Below are positions 45,675 through 58,885 of a stretch of 64,000 nucleotides of DNA, one piece after another. The DNA lies in the NCBI RefSeq assembly GCF_001039355.2, contig NW_019773781.1, forward strand, positions 517,692 to 581,691, given 5' to 3'. The first letter of the stretch is position 1; every line of letters starts with the position of its first letter. The position numbers and the translations under genes were made by a program. The stretch comes from Lingula anatina. Lineage: Eukaryota > Brachiopoda > Lingulata > Lingulida > Lingulidae. The notes under the pieces are model-generated. The model made no database searches and had not been told where the DNA came from. It saw only the letters and a list, made by a program, of their open reading frames with translations.

Positions 45675-45891
45675 CACGTACCCTCCGCCGCTTGCCCCCC
45701 TCCATAGTGTGGGGACAAGACACCCACTGAGTCACGCAGGACGTACAACACGGCTCGTAGACCGAGGACCAAGGACCCACACACCTGAAGACAGTCACGT
45801 ATACTGAGATGATGCATATGTGTAATTTACTGGTGAATATTACGCCTAAGGCTGCTACGTTTCCACGTGGTTTGACAGGTCTTAAAGCCAT
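45675..45891 (-). CDS. Candidate 5' exon of the unrecognised membrane protein
   Basis: ATG at 45891, open for 72 codons plus one base, then a G|GTGGGA donor that matches the phase-1 acceptor at 45226. It encodes a short basic start, a hydrophobic stretch (KLHICIISVYVTVFRCVG) and a cysteine-rich loop (CC..C.......C within about 20 residues) ending in GGKRRR. This would supply the first membrane segment and the first extracellular loop of a four-pass protein. The donor is weak and no family match supports it. Confidence 0.35.
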
Positions 45892-48800
45892 ACAGGTTTA
45901 AGACGTGCTTATAATAATTATTTTGCCTTTTTTTACAGTTTATCAAAAAAGAAGTGGCGTCTTAATTCAAAGGTAGAACATGAAGTTGTTTTTAAGATTT
46001 ATTGCCAATGATACCCCTTGTACCTTTTCTTTGTTTACCTTTTTCATTACATAAATTTGGATAAACGAGAAAGAAAAAAATATCGTTGTTTACATTTTTA
46101 AAAAATTTTTGACCAAGGTTTGCTTTCCCTATTCTTTTACTTTACTCTTACTAATCTTACTTTATACTCTCCTATAGTGTAATTTGCAAGGGACATACGT
46201 ACAATATACCTATATTGTTATGGTTGATAAGGCACGGTATTAAATTTGATTTCTGTGAGACTATATTTAAAAAAAAATCAATATTTTTGTTGAACATATT
46301 TATCGACCACTCCGTATCTCATATATATACAGACACTTACCAAGCTCCAAATTGCGATGACCCGAAGTTTCCTTTCTCCCGATCCCATCTTTCTTTGAAA
46401 TGAACAGAGAACGATTTCTCCGCTTTGCCTGGCAGAGAAGATCCAACCAACTGACCCGAAATGTAATCAATCCACTGCTAAATCTTCATCAACTCAAAAT
46501 TTACACATCCTCAGTCACCAAATTCATAACAAAACGAAGAAAACCCGACAGCATTCACTCCCCATCTTTCTCTCTCTTTTGTTCTGTTTGGGCTCAAGTT
46601 TGAGCTAACATTTTGAGATTGTTAGTGTGAAGTAAGCGGGATCACTTCCATTGTTGTCTATACATGATTGGCAGCGCGTTCAGTGCGTCGACTGAGTCAC
46701 CAGGCTTCCACGTGCTTGCGGTTCCCTTCCGGTTATAGTATTTCCGTGAAGTATACCTGTAGTGGTTCACAGAACAAACAGAACAATATTTCTAGTATCA
46801 TATCATCGAAATTGAATTAAATCGAATAACAACCCTACATGTCGGGAATTCCAGAGTTCATATGCGATGTGTCAAATATTGAATACGACCGAGGACACAA
46901 CAACATGGCGTCACTCGGTGGAGATTGTTATTGTTTACACTTATATTTTAGCAAAGCTCCGTTGCGTTTTTCGCGAAAAAACGGAATTTTACACATTTCA
47001 TTTTATTCAGATCAAACGGAAAATAATTTATTTAGTTAACGCATTATTAAGATAACATGTCTAACATCAATCACTGTGACAAAAGAATAATTAGGCTGCG
47101 CTATCTATAGTTCAACTTTACTTTTATATTTATTAATTTATATTTATCTTTAATATTTTACCTTTTTATGTTTTGAAAAAATATTTGGTACAAATTCATT
47201 ATAAATATTAAATTCTTATTTATTCTTTTGCTTGTTTTCAAATCAAGAGGGAAAGTGTAAATCTCTTCTTTGTTCCATTCTATACAAGTTACTGGTAAAG
47301 CCGTGATGTGCGTACAAAAATACAGAAAAAAACTTATCTCCAGCTTAAACATTCATCTCTTTTGTGATCTTTTGTAGACTTCGCCATAATTCTCTTCTTT
47401 CTCACAGTGTCAACCTGAGATCACTAGCAACTTGACACCATGCCTGAACATTATAGGCTGGCATCGTCGCCCAGGCGGTGCGATCTTAATAATAGTGGTG
47501 CGCTGATCCGTGCTCTTGTTTCCCTGCGCTTTTCCCAGCTCGCTGACACTCTGAATTACGAGGTCAACCACTGAAACTGGTCCTGAATTTCACAGCATTT
47601 TTTCCCAACATGTTTTACTTGCGGTGTTTATAATTCTTGGATAAAGATACAATTATTTGCTTGTTTAATAACTGTAATTTAATAAAATCGCTACCTTTTA
47701 ATTTCAAGTAATATTAATGATATCTAAAAAAACATTACGAGAGAGAGAGGACGGAATTTATTCACACGGAAACTCGAGGTGACAGGCTCTTTGATAGCAC
47801 ACACACCATCCGTTCTTCCGTGGCCCAGAAGTTCAACAGAAAAACTAATTGAGGGCATGTGGCTGCTGGTTAACCTACAAGTCTGGGCTGTTAGTCGCTA
47901 TTTGCTGTAATAAAGCTCATTGATGTGAAGGATGGGAAAGTGTGGTCACGGTTATATACTGCTGTACTACAGTACTGCCTTTTTTCTTTCTCCATTTCCG
48001 TGGCGTTTACTGCAGTGTTCGCCAAAGGCTGGAACTTTCTTCAGTTATATTTATATCTAATTTCATCTGTCGATTTATTTGTCTATATTGTTATTTATTT
48101 TCGGAATTTCAGAATTCTTGACGGAAAAAAGTGAACTTGCAAGGGTTTGTAGGGAGTTTTTGGATGTTTTGGTATCCATCATAAGACTTGGATGGGACCA
48201 GACTATCCTCACGAGAGAGAAAAAATTCGTAAACCATTTTAACGAACTCTCCTTGTATATTCATTTTCACAGTTCATACAAAAGCCAATTCCAGAAAAAA
48301 AGAAAAAGAATCTAAAGTAAAATTCCTATTCTCTACCAGAGCCCAGCTGCGTGATGACATCATTCTTTTTTTAATAATTTCTCAGTTCAGAAAAGTGCAG
48401 AGCAACAGAAAGAGGAAAATCTTAGAAAATCTAGTGAAACAATCACGGCCCTGTTAGAGGGTAGTTTATTTATAAATCCCAATCCTTAGTGGGTAAATTC
48501 TGGAACTTAGCACAAAAATGTAACGATTTTGATGCAAAGAAAGCTTTTAAGTCCAAGCTCGATTTTCTTACCTTTAAAGAGCAGAAGTTTAGCCATCACA
48601 CATACACGAGATCGGTTTTTCGAAACAAAATTAGAGAAAATTTGACGTAATGTTACCCGTGTTTAAACAACTCCCTGTTGCATACTACACACAATCCCCA
48701 GTATATAACAACGCACTGAATCTGTAATATACTGAACAATTTTTATTAAACTGTGTGGTGTGTGTATGTGATAGAAAAGGAAGTAAACACCTGCAGTTAA

Positions 48801-50050
48801 AGCACAAAACCCATATAGCGATTTTTCAAATAAAAATCTCTTGGTGACATAAAGTGTGTGTTTAAATATACAATAATATATTATAATAATGTAATTGTTC
48901 ATTCCTTCTACCATAAATCTAACAATAGTTAATGGCAGATTGGGGTGGGTTTGGATATGTCTACATGTAGGTGGGGCTAGAACATGTAATAGAATGATAA
49001 GCTTTTCTTCATAATCTGGAGGGGGAACAAAACTTTCATATAAAAACCCGTGTAGCCGCCTGATTGTCAGATATTTGACTGCATAAATAAATACATCTGC
49101 TCCGTCCCTACAAACAAATGTACACACTGTTTATATCTAATATTGAAAACGTTTATCTTAGATCATTATAAATGTGATGAAAACATTTCATAAGACAGTC
49201 CCTGAGCCTAAGTACGCATAAGAAGACATTTTATTAAGTGAACTTAAATACGTCCATCTGAGCCTATCAAATAAATATGTGGACAAAGCCACGTTTTTAT
49301 TCTATTTATTTATCTATTTTTGTGAAGATATTGTTTTATCGGTCCGGAAATCAACATTTTCTTTTCTGTACTCAGCACACCGCTCCTTGTTACGCGTAAC
49401 AGGAATCCGACAATTGAAGTTCCAGGCATGAAAATAATAACAGATTTTCAAAAAAGGACAACAAAAGCTTGAATAAAACCTAATTCTCTACTGAGAAAAT
49501 AATGAGGATGTCCGCACTGGTAAATGATTATAGTAATAAGGCAGAAAATAAGCAAGTAAACAGGACGTTACGCCAGCTAATCCGACAATGTCAGAATATC
49601 AAAATTAATATCAAAATAAGCACAGCAGAGAGTACGTTTGTCCCTATCAAACACTGTTAACGATACATGGACGCAGTTTCATTGTTACATACGTGAATAT
49701 GTTTTCCGCTGTATAAATATAGGCCCCTATATCTTTTGAAAAATCATGAATTGAAAAGAAAATTGTGTAAAAAGTGTAAAATTGACCAGCAATAAACAGA
49801 AAATTCACAACAATATGTATTTCTTGAAAAAACATAAAAAATAAATAAAATCACATAATAGACGTAAGATGAAGATGTAAAAGGCCAGAAATGTTAAAGA
49901 TTTTGGACGTTTTCGCCCGCGATGCAGCTTTTGCCATAAAAGTAAAAATAATTAATCAAAATTTAAGCAATAGATTGTGAATCTTTCATTGAATGAATAT
50001 GCATTCATTCCCGCATCCATTCAGGTTTCCATGATATTTTATCCCCGTCT
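45892..50050. other. Intergenic region, no gene supported
   Basis: AT-rich DNA with only short open frames that lack splice logic or family resemblance. A comparatively GC-rich patch lies at about 47440-47590 and a GA run near 47742. I see nothing else to annotate with support. Confidence 0.5.
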
Positions 50051-52145
50051 CTACTGCTTTTCCTGCCCCTGGTCGCCATCCCGCCGAGCACTCTCCAGTA
50101 CATCATCCACCATGCCCCGCCTCGAAGTGACCAGTTTGTCCAAGTCGCACTCGTTAGGTGGCGCCACCTGAGCGCGGAGAAACTCCACCTCTTTACCCAG
50201 CAGCTGGCGATCTCTCATCAGACTGCTCTGCTTGGCCAGCAAGTCCAGTATCTGAAGAGATAAATATGAAAAAATGGACGCTTCCGTTTGGTGAAATAAG
50301 CTTAAAAAAAAAAAAAAAAACACCTCACATTCTGCCCAACACTGAAAGAAGTTTTAGGAAGCGTGTGTATGGGCAGATTCAGAACACGTCCCGGACTAGG
50401 CCTAACAGTTTCGACCAACTTGAAAGCTTGTCGCATAATCCCCAAAAGACAACTAAATAGACTCCTCACAGGGATTACGCGGTAAGCTTTCAAGTGGGTC
50501 AATCATATTTGACCTGTGGATCTGTTAGTCTGCGAAACAACTTTGGATGTGAATGCGATCTATGAGATTTTGTGCCAAAAAGGAAACAGTAAACTTATTT
50601 TTCAAAGGTATCTACAAAATTCGTTAGTATTTGCCGGATCACTCAAAATACATTCTACGTATTTCACTTCGCCAAAAAATGAATTTTCTGTACAAGAAAA
50701 AGTAAGTTCACTACAAAATGACGGGGAATGTTGAACGACGGTGAAATGAAATCCTCCAGGCTGTCTTAACAAAGAGCAAGAAAGAGAAAAAAGTCGCTTT
50801 AGCATTGGCGACTAGTAAATAGAATAGCAGATAATAAACTAATAAGAATAAACAACCTAACAGTGAAATAAATTACCGTTCAAGAACCGCTTGTAAATAA
50901 GGGTGCTTTCCCAGAGATTTAGATCGATCTAAAGATTAAGTCTTAGATCGACCTAACTCCCTGGGGGTTCAGGCTAAATTGCAGTCAGCCGAGCGGACAC
51001 CATAGTTAATTACCCCCTTACAGCTTTTAGTAGGCGGGACAGACGCTTAAGCCGGCCAAGCTGACAGTAATCTAGTGAGACTCCCCACAGGGATCGATCC
51101 ATAGATCGATCTAAAAATCTATGGAAATGGGGTGTAAGTTTTAATAAGTAAATAAATAACCCGATGTTGCTGAAAGCGCGTTATAAGATTGCGTAGCTTG
51201 TCTTGGTAATTTGCTCACTAGGGGACACATCATTATCTTGCTAGGAAGTGCAGTTACTGCCTATGCCATGACATTGCTCAGGTAAGTCTTTAACGTGACA
51301 TATCCAACTCCAGGAGAGCTACGCCTAGCCCGACTGACGCTGCTCGAAAGTCAACTGTTTAGTTTCATCAAGGGAGTTTGTTAAATTTGCTCTGTTTCAT
51401 TTTCTTGTGGGCTAACGTTGCGTTTTGAACAGTAAAAGCCCGTGGTCTGTCATCTCTTAACGCACTATAAGCACATAGAAGCCCGCGAGAGCGGAGATAA
51501 GACTTTTTACCGGTGCTACCTAGATAGAATGGCCTCAATTTACATTTTAATCGGTCGCGCAACGTGATTGATGTCTTTGCCCCTCCTCTGAGTTGTACTG
51601 CTTTGTAAATGGCCGACATGCTAAAAGATATAGACGGGCACGCACTTTGAGGATCGGTGCCAGAGTCGAGAGATAGATATATTTTCTTTATGTTTATGCA
51701 TAGGTAAGCAAAATGATTGAGGATTTACGACCATTAGTTCAATTGAATTAATTTCATAAATTGTGTTGAGCAAATGCCAGCTCTTAGACACAACTTTTGA
51801 ATTATCAGTCTTGTTATCTCAGTCACAGGGACCCACTCGAGTAGTTTGAGATCAAGGTTTACCAAAAATGTATTATTACATTATTCTTTATGACATTCCC
51901 ATGCCAGATCTAAATTTATGGGAAATATAATACTGTCACTTGTCACTGAATAATGTAATTGTTGAAATGCACACCACTACACGAGGATCACTAAAAATTA
52001 TGCTGGGACTAGTAACACAGCAAAGTCACTAGTCCCATAAGACCAGTGACCCAGAATTTCTGTTTCAACCCCTGATTGTCAGAATACCCATTTCATGGGT
52101 ATGATTATTATTAAAAATACATAGGATGTATTGACATTTGAGAAT

Positions 52146-52182
<37 letters not shown>

Positions 52183-55100
52183 ATTGTTCAGGTACATGTA
52201 AAGCACAAATCATTTCCAGCACATACAATCTACTGTAATTGTTGTCTTTTCAGGTCACCAACAAACTATGACAACAACAACAATGTTCAAGCCAGCTCAC
52301 TTAGAGGGCACTGTTGACGATGTCTGCAGCTGCCAGATCTGCTTTGAAGAATTTAATCCCGATCGCCAGCCCAAGTTCCTCCCTTGCTCACACACTTTCT
52401 GCCTGGCTTGTATACAGAAGCATGCGGAGGCCCACAACTCTGTGGTTTCTGGTGCCAAGTTTCCCTGCCCAATGTGTAGACTAGATGTCTCTGTACCAGC
52501 CAACGGCCTGCAAAACCTGCCCAACAACATCTACATTGGGAAAGTCTTGGATGTGCTAGAGCAACAGAGTTTCCAGTCGTCTCTTTCGCCACTGTACGGG
52601 GACCAAGCACGTGAAGTGTGCGACATCTGTATGTTGGAGGGTCGGGTGAAAGAGGCAACTGTTCACTGCTTTGACTGCGGTAAGAAATTTTGCTTTGAGT
52701 GCACTGCAGAGCATACCAGTACAGCAGGGTTTGGGAACCATAAAGTCAACCTGGTGGTAAGAGATCAGGCAAAGTGTGACAGTCATCCACAATTTGACGT
52801 ATCGACCTACTGTCGCGATCATGACTGCTGTGTGTGCGTCGCATGCACCATGAAACAGCACAAGACGTGCACCCTTATCTCTGTTGGCACTTTTATAGAC
52901 GAAAAGAAAACCAGCATGGAGGCGCTGCTGGAGACGTGCAAAGGCAAACTTGGAGGTATGAACGAAAAGGTCAGCGCAAGCACGGCAAAGTTACGAGAGT
53001 TGAATGCGCAGATGGTGAAGTTGCAGCAGTGTATGGAGATAACGAAGGCCAACATCAACAGGGAGAGAGGTATCCAGGAGGAGCTGGTGGAGTCGGCCAA
53101 TGAACTGACCCATGTGGTCAAATTTGCTGAACAGTCTCTGACCAAGGCCACCAGTGTGGAGGAGACAGTTATCACACTCTGCCCCTTGGAGAAGAGTCTT
53201 CAAGTTTACCTCAGTGATGGAACAATCCCAGCAATCCCATCCATCCATTCTCCCCCTGGACCAAAGACAGCTGTGGATGCTGCTCCTCTTGCTGAGGAAG
53301 CCCCCTATGAATGTGTGCGTGCGATGTGGCTACCTGATGATGTGGTGTATGGAAATGTGAGCTACGGTGACTGCTATGGCAGGAAGGGATCCACTGTTAT
53401 ATTTGATGTGCAGACTTCTCCAGATGGATTCACGGCTTTTGTAGACGTGGAAAACAGGCAACTTGGTTGGTAGATTGGTTTCTGTCACTGAATTTTATTT
53501 TTGTTGTATTTTTCGTTCAGATAAATTCCTCCAGAGATGAGTTTTAAGTTTTGATGCCGTTTGATATTTTGTTAGAGGGTATTTTTCAGCAAAACAAGCT
53601 TATGGATATTTATAAAATTTCTGTACTAAAATTATTACAGCTAAATGAAAAGTTACTGACTTAATTGGTTTGCAATAATTATATATTATAAAAACTTGTA
53701 TCCTTCTTGTATGAATTGCAAATAATGTATTGAAAGCAAATTTATCTTGCATCACTGACATACTATCAAAGAATAGATTTGTTTTAATTCTTTTTCCATA
53801 ATAATTCCAGTGATATTTGACCCAAAGGGCAAAGCCACTGTAGTCTGGAGACACTTGCAGAGCTGTCACATGGTTAACAGTGCCAGCAGTGGTGTGATTT
53901 CTCCAAGGTGGGCTGTAGAAATTAATACCATGTATCTCTAATACTGATGAGAGAGAGAGAGAGAGAGGGATGGGGGGAGCAGGATCTATTTACATTCTGG
54001 GTTAAGGTAGATGGTGTGGAAGGTTTTGCTGTATAGATACATTGTTTCTATTTCAGACTGTGTACCAGTGTAACATGGGTAAAGCTAGATGGTGTGGAAG
54101 GTTTTGCTGTGATCCTGTTGGAAACTGAACAGAAGAAATCGTGGCTGGGGGTGCTGGCAGGTACTGAAACACACCACAAACTCAAGGTGTTTACTCCACA
54201 GGGGATTGTCAGGTGAGAGACTGTATACAGGCATTAAAAACTTGCCCAGTGAACCCATCTAAGTATGTATAGTCTGTACATTATGCCACATCACATACTC
54301 AGCAGTGGCGGATTTAGAGGGGTATCAGGGCGTTCCTGTACCCCCCCCTTCAGGTTCTGGAAAAAAATCACACAAATGTTCCCCTTTTGATATTAGAATT
54401 TTGACTAGTTGAATTTCGAGTCCTTAACTGTACCATGACACCGTTTGCCTTCCAAAACACCCAACCCCACACCAAGGGGGCAAGGGTTGGCTTTGCATCC
54501 AAAGCCTGTCATTCTTTAAAAAAAAAACTGGACCCCCCTTCAATTAAAGCAATAATAACTCTTCCTTTGAGATTCAAAATTCCGCATGAAATACATTGTA
54601 AACAACGCATGGAAATATATTCTATTGTATTTTACCACTAAAACGGCCGTTATTGTAGTAAAACTAAAATCTGTGCTTGTCAATAGGGCTTTCGATGCCT
54701 TCTTCCCGGACATCAAGGCATTCGTTGCTAATGACGTAATGGTGTCACGCGGATTCTCGCGTTCATTCGAGACCAAAATAACATATGGCGCCAAACGCAT
54801 TAATGCAGACGCAGACGTAAGTTGCGAGTTTTTGTACAGTGCGTCGGATAACGAAAAGCCCAGAATGGCACACATTGTGGATATTAATGTATTTTTAACA
54901 AAAAGACGAATATATCTCATGAATCTTATATAGTGTTGTTGTTGTCTGCTTTTCCCGCGGTTTTAAGTAGGTCAACAGTGACTATGCGATGTCAGAGAGA
55001 GCTCCATCAGTTAAAATCTCTTAAGAGATTTTAACAAAAAAACGTACGTTTAGGAAAAAAACCCTGGATTAACTTTGAATGCAGGAATGGGGTCGTTGAC

Positions 55101-58100
55101 CATTGGTAAGTACGGGAAAATTGCCGTTTTTTCCGGGAAAATCCAATTTTTGGCCAAAACGAAGAGTTATTATGACTTTAATCCTGGATTTGCCCCCTGC
55201 TCAGCTGGTTTAATATACTGGTGGGGGCCAACTGAGGGACTGAATGCAGTCATTATCTTTGTATTTAAATGATTTGTATATGAAAAATATTCATAAAATA
55301 TCTCATTGTCTCATATTGATTGTTGTACAAGTGCTGTTATCAACATTCAAACATTTGAAATGAATAGACTTAAGATTGTGGCATCATTTGAACTGGCATT
55401 AGCATTAATATATTCAAAACAAGTTTTATAATTATTTTTCAGGAAAACTGTTTCTCCGATATCTCATAGTGCTTTTTGCACAAATGCTGTTTAAAACATT
55501 TAAAAACTGACCTAACATTTGCAGCAGACTTAAGTGATAATATATTTAAAACTCGTATTATTGTTATTTTCCAGGAAAACTGTGGTTCTTGACCAGAAAG
55601 CCAGACTAGTATCCCCGTCTGGTTTGGCAGTAACCAAGCACCAACAAATCATAGTCTCTGACCTGGACAAGAACTGTCTGTTTTTCTTTGACAAATATGG
55701 TAACCTGGTACGCACCTTTGGCTCTTACGGTAATGGCGACGCCCAGTTTGATATGCCATTGTATCTATCGACAGACAAGGAGGCGCTGTACATTTCAGAC
55801 AGTTTAAATAACTGCGTCAAGATGTTCACTTTTAGTGGGGACTTCCTGGGAAAGATTGGCAAGCCTTTTGGAAACATTCTAAACAGCCAGAGAAAACTTG
55901 ACTCGAATTCCAGCAGCAATGGCAGCTCAGCAGAGGGTGAGGGGAGTCTTCTGACCCATCAGAGTACAAAGCCAGACAGTGAGCTTTATAGACCCGGAGG
56001 GGTGTGTATGTACAGAGACATGGTGATAGTAAGTGACACCGGAAACAACAAGGTCAAGCTCTTCACTAAAACGGGACAGTTTGTGCAAGTCCTGGCCGTT
56101 ATGGAGTCCCCGCGAGGAGTGTGTGTGACCCGCGAGGAAAACATTGTGATATCGTATGGTGGGGTGTACAGTACCAACCATGGAGTAAAGGTGATTAACA
56201 TTCCACAGGGGGATGAAGATGAAGACAGTGTAGAAGAGGAAGAAGAAACATAATGGCAGTTTTATTGAAATATCACTCTTTGTGGACAAGTAGAAATGAT
56301 TATAATCAGGGGAGGGGGGGGATTACTTGTTTGTTATTAATCTGAAATGGCATTTGTGATGTCAGTGAAATATTATTTTTGAATGCAATATTTTTACATA
56401 ATTAATTTGGTGAGACAGACTGCACCATCGGCATACCACATCATATAGAATCAGCTTTCAAAGTAAAATTTGATAGATGCATAGACCAGATTTGACTGGT
56501 ATTAAATGAATAAGACAGAAACAAAAAAGTTTATTATTCAAGATTGCTACGCTCTTTAAAATTATTTGAACACATAAACATTCTAGCATAATACAACCTT
56601 TGTAAATATCTTGGTCTGATTTATATTACCTCCATATCAGATATCACAGCAATTACAGTTTTGTTTAATTTCCTGCCTGCTGTTGGTGAGAAGCAATTAG
56701 ATTGTGCCAAAACAAAGAAAAATTTTAATTCACCCTAGTGCCACTTCGTTAATTACTTTCCTTTTTTGTAATGTTAATTATTTTGTTATAGCTAGAGTCT
56801 CTGAAATTTGGAAGTAAAAAAACAAAAACAAAAAAAAAAAAACAGAAGTATCTGACTGAATTGTGTATAGGGTGGAAAAAAAATCACAGAAAAAAAAAAT
56901 CCAGATATCAGTTTTACCTGCTGTCCCTGATACTGGGCGTGTTCGTCCATCTGTGCAAGCCGTTGTCGCATTTTGTCATGCATTTGGCCATGCTGCACGT
57001 GCTGTGCCTCCATCTCTTTCAATCTGTTCAGGGTTTTCTCTAATCTTACGGATAGCTCTTCATTCAGGTTTTTAACCTGCCTCACTTCACCTCTAAACAC
57101 AGAATTTTATATATTTTATTTTATAGTAATTTTAAGTAAAATATTAAAATTTGTCATATTAAATGATTGTGTTCATTATTGATTTCAAGGAATTAGGAGT
57201 ATACAGAAAATATGTTTTTCTTGTTGGATATTTATCCTAACTCTACTACATTCAGTCTGAAAATGCATGCAAAAATTTTTTTGCAAATTTTTGACATATT
57301 TCATCAGATGTCTATTTAAACTCCCAAGACAGCATGATATATGCAAAACTGCAAAAGCAAAAGTAACAAAATGCTTCAAACGGGACAGTTTAAGCAAGCA
57401 CAGGGAGAGACAGACCAGCTTGCAGACAGACATAGCAATCATGTTACTCAATGAGGAGAAAAAAAAATACCTGTATTTCTGTGCAGTCTGTTCCAGTTGG
57501 GAGGCCAATGTACGGCATTCCTCCCTGAGTTTGCCAATCAAACCGTTCTGCTGTTGCAGCATGTCTTCTGTCTCAGCATTGGTCAGAGCTAGGTGAAATA
57601 GAAAACAGAGAATGGATAGAGGTTTTGTGAAAGCAAATACAGGTGCTTTAATAAATTATCTATAAATCGTATGTCTTACTTCTTGGTTAAGTTTCATTTA
57701 CCAGCAAGATATGCAGAAATGGTAAATTATCCCCCTTTTCTCACTTTATGCTATTTATTTCATTTATTACATTTAATTTAAGAACAAACTGTAACCAATC
57801 TTTGACAAGGCATCTTTGGTAATAATTGATATTATAATTATTCAGTCTGGTTAAAAAAAAGTGTGTCTCTACCATGCCTAGCCTCTATTTCCTCAATCAG
57901 TGAGTTCAGCTCCACCTCCCTCTGCTGTGCTCTCTTAGTGACTGTATGTAGCTCCTCTCTCCTGCCTTTCTCCATGCTCTCTTTGGCCATCTTACACAGC
58001 TGAGCCTGAATAAAGAGAGAGCTATTAGAAGCTGCTTAAAAGTTTTTTTTCTTAACTTTGAGAACATAAATGGAGGAGTTTCCATGCAGAAATATTTTTC

Positions 58101-58511
58101 GGCTTATTCCATTAAAAAATCTATTCATTCATTAAATGAAACCACCAACAAAATATGAGATGAGTAGCTGTAGATTGCTGAACAATGCCCTGCTTCCCTT
58201 ACATCTTTTTCTATGGCCTGCATGTCTGTGGCCAGTGTGATGCACTCTTCCTTTGCATTCATTAATTCTCTTTCTGCCTGCATCAGCCGCCTCCTGACAT
58301 CCTCCAGGTTTTCCTTCAATCTCGACTTTTCCTACAAAATAAATACCATTTGAAACATGTTTCAGAAGGTATTAAATGCCACAGATGTGTGCATGTGCGT
58401 GAGTGGTTATAAGGTATAAATCATAAACACATGTACATATGTGCTTCTTAGATTTAAGGCATACTGATATGTGAATCTGGTATGTGTGTGTGTATGTGTG
58501 TGCGAGAGAGA

Positions 58512-58550
<39 letters not shown>

Positions 58551-58838
58551 GCCCACCATTTCATTGTCTCTGTTTGTCTTGTCAACTTCAGTGCGTATCC
58601 TGTTCATTTCCTTCACGGCAGCATTCCTCTCTATATTGGCCTGGGCCAGCTGAGACTTCAGTTCCTCTGTAGCCTGGGAATGAGACAAAACAGACTGGAA
58701 CATGCACACTCACAAATGTCTGACAAAAATAACTAACCTAGTGCATAAATACTGGTTTATCTTCATTAATCTTAGTAAGGTTTCATAGCCATTAATAGAA
58801 ATCACCTTTTCTGTTTGGTAAAGAAATCACTTTGTTGT

Positions 58839-58885
<47 letters not shown>

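Noticed and set aside
47385-47600. GC-rich patch in AT-rich intergenic DNA with a faint resemblance, on the - strand, to the S domain of SRP (7SL) RNA
   Set aside because: The GNAR tetraloop context and the AGCA bulge are not clearly present, and no Alu domain is found on either side, so an RNA gene cannot be supported by eye. A covariance-model scan would decide it.
54586-54933. 115-codon + strand open frame in TRIM intron 3
   Set aside because: The opposite strand is open for a similar length and no domain is visible. It is more likely part of a non-coding insertion.
58482-58736. Arg-Glu repeat protein on the + strand
   Set aside because: Translation of a (GA)n microsatellite.
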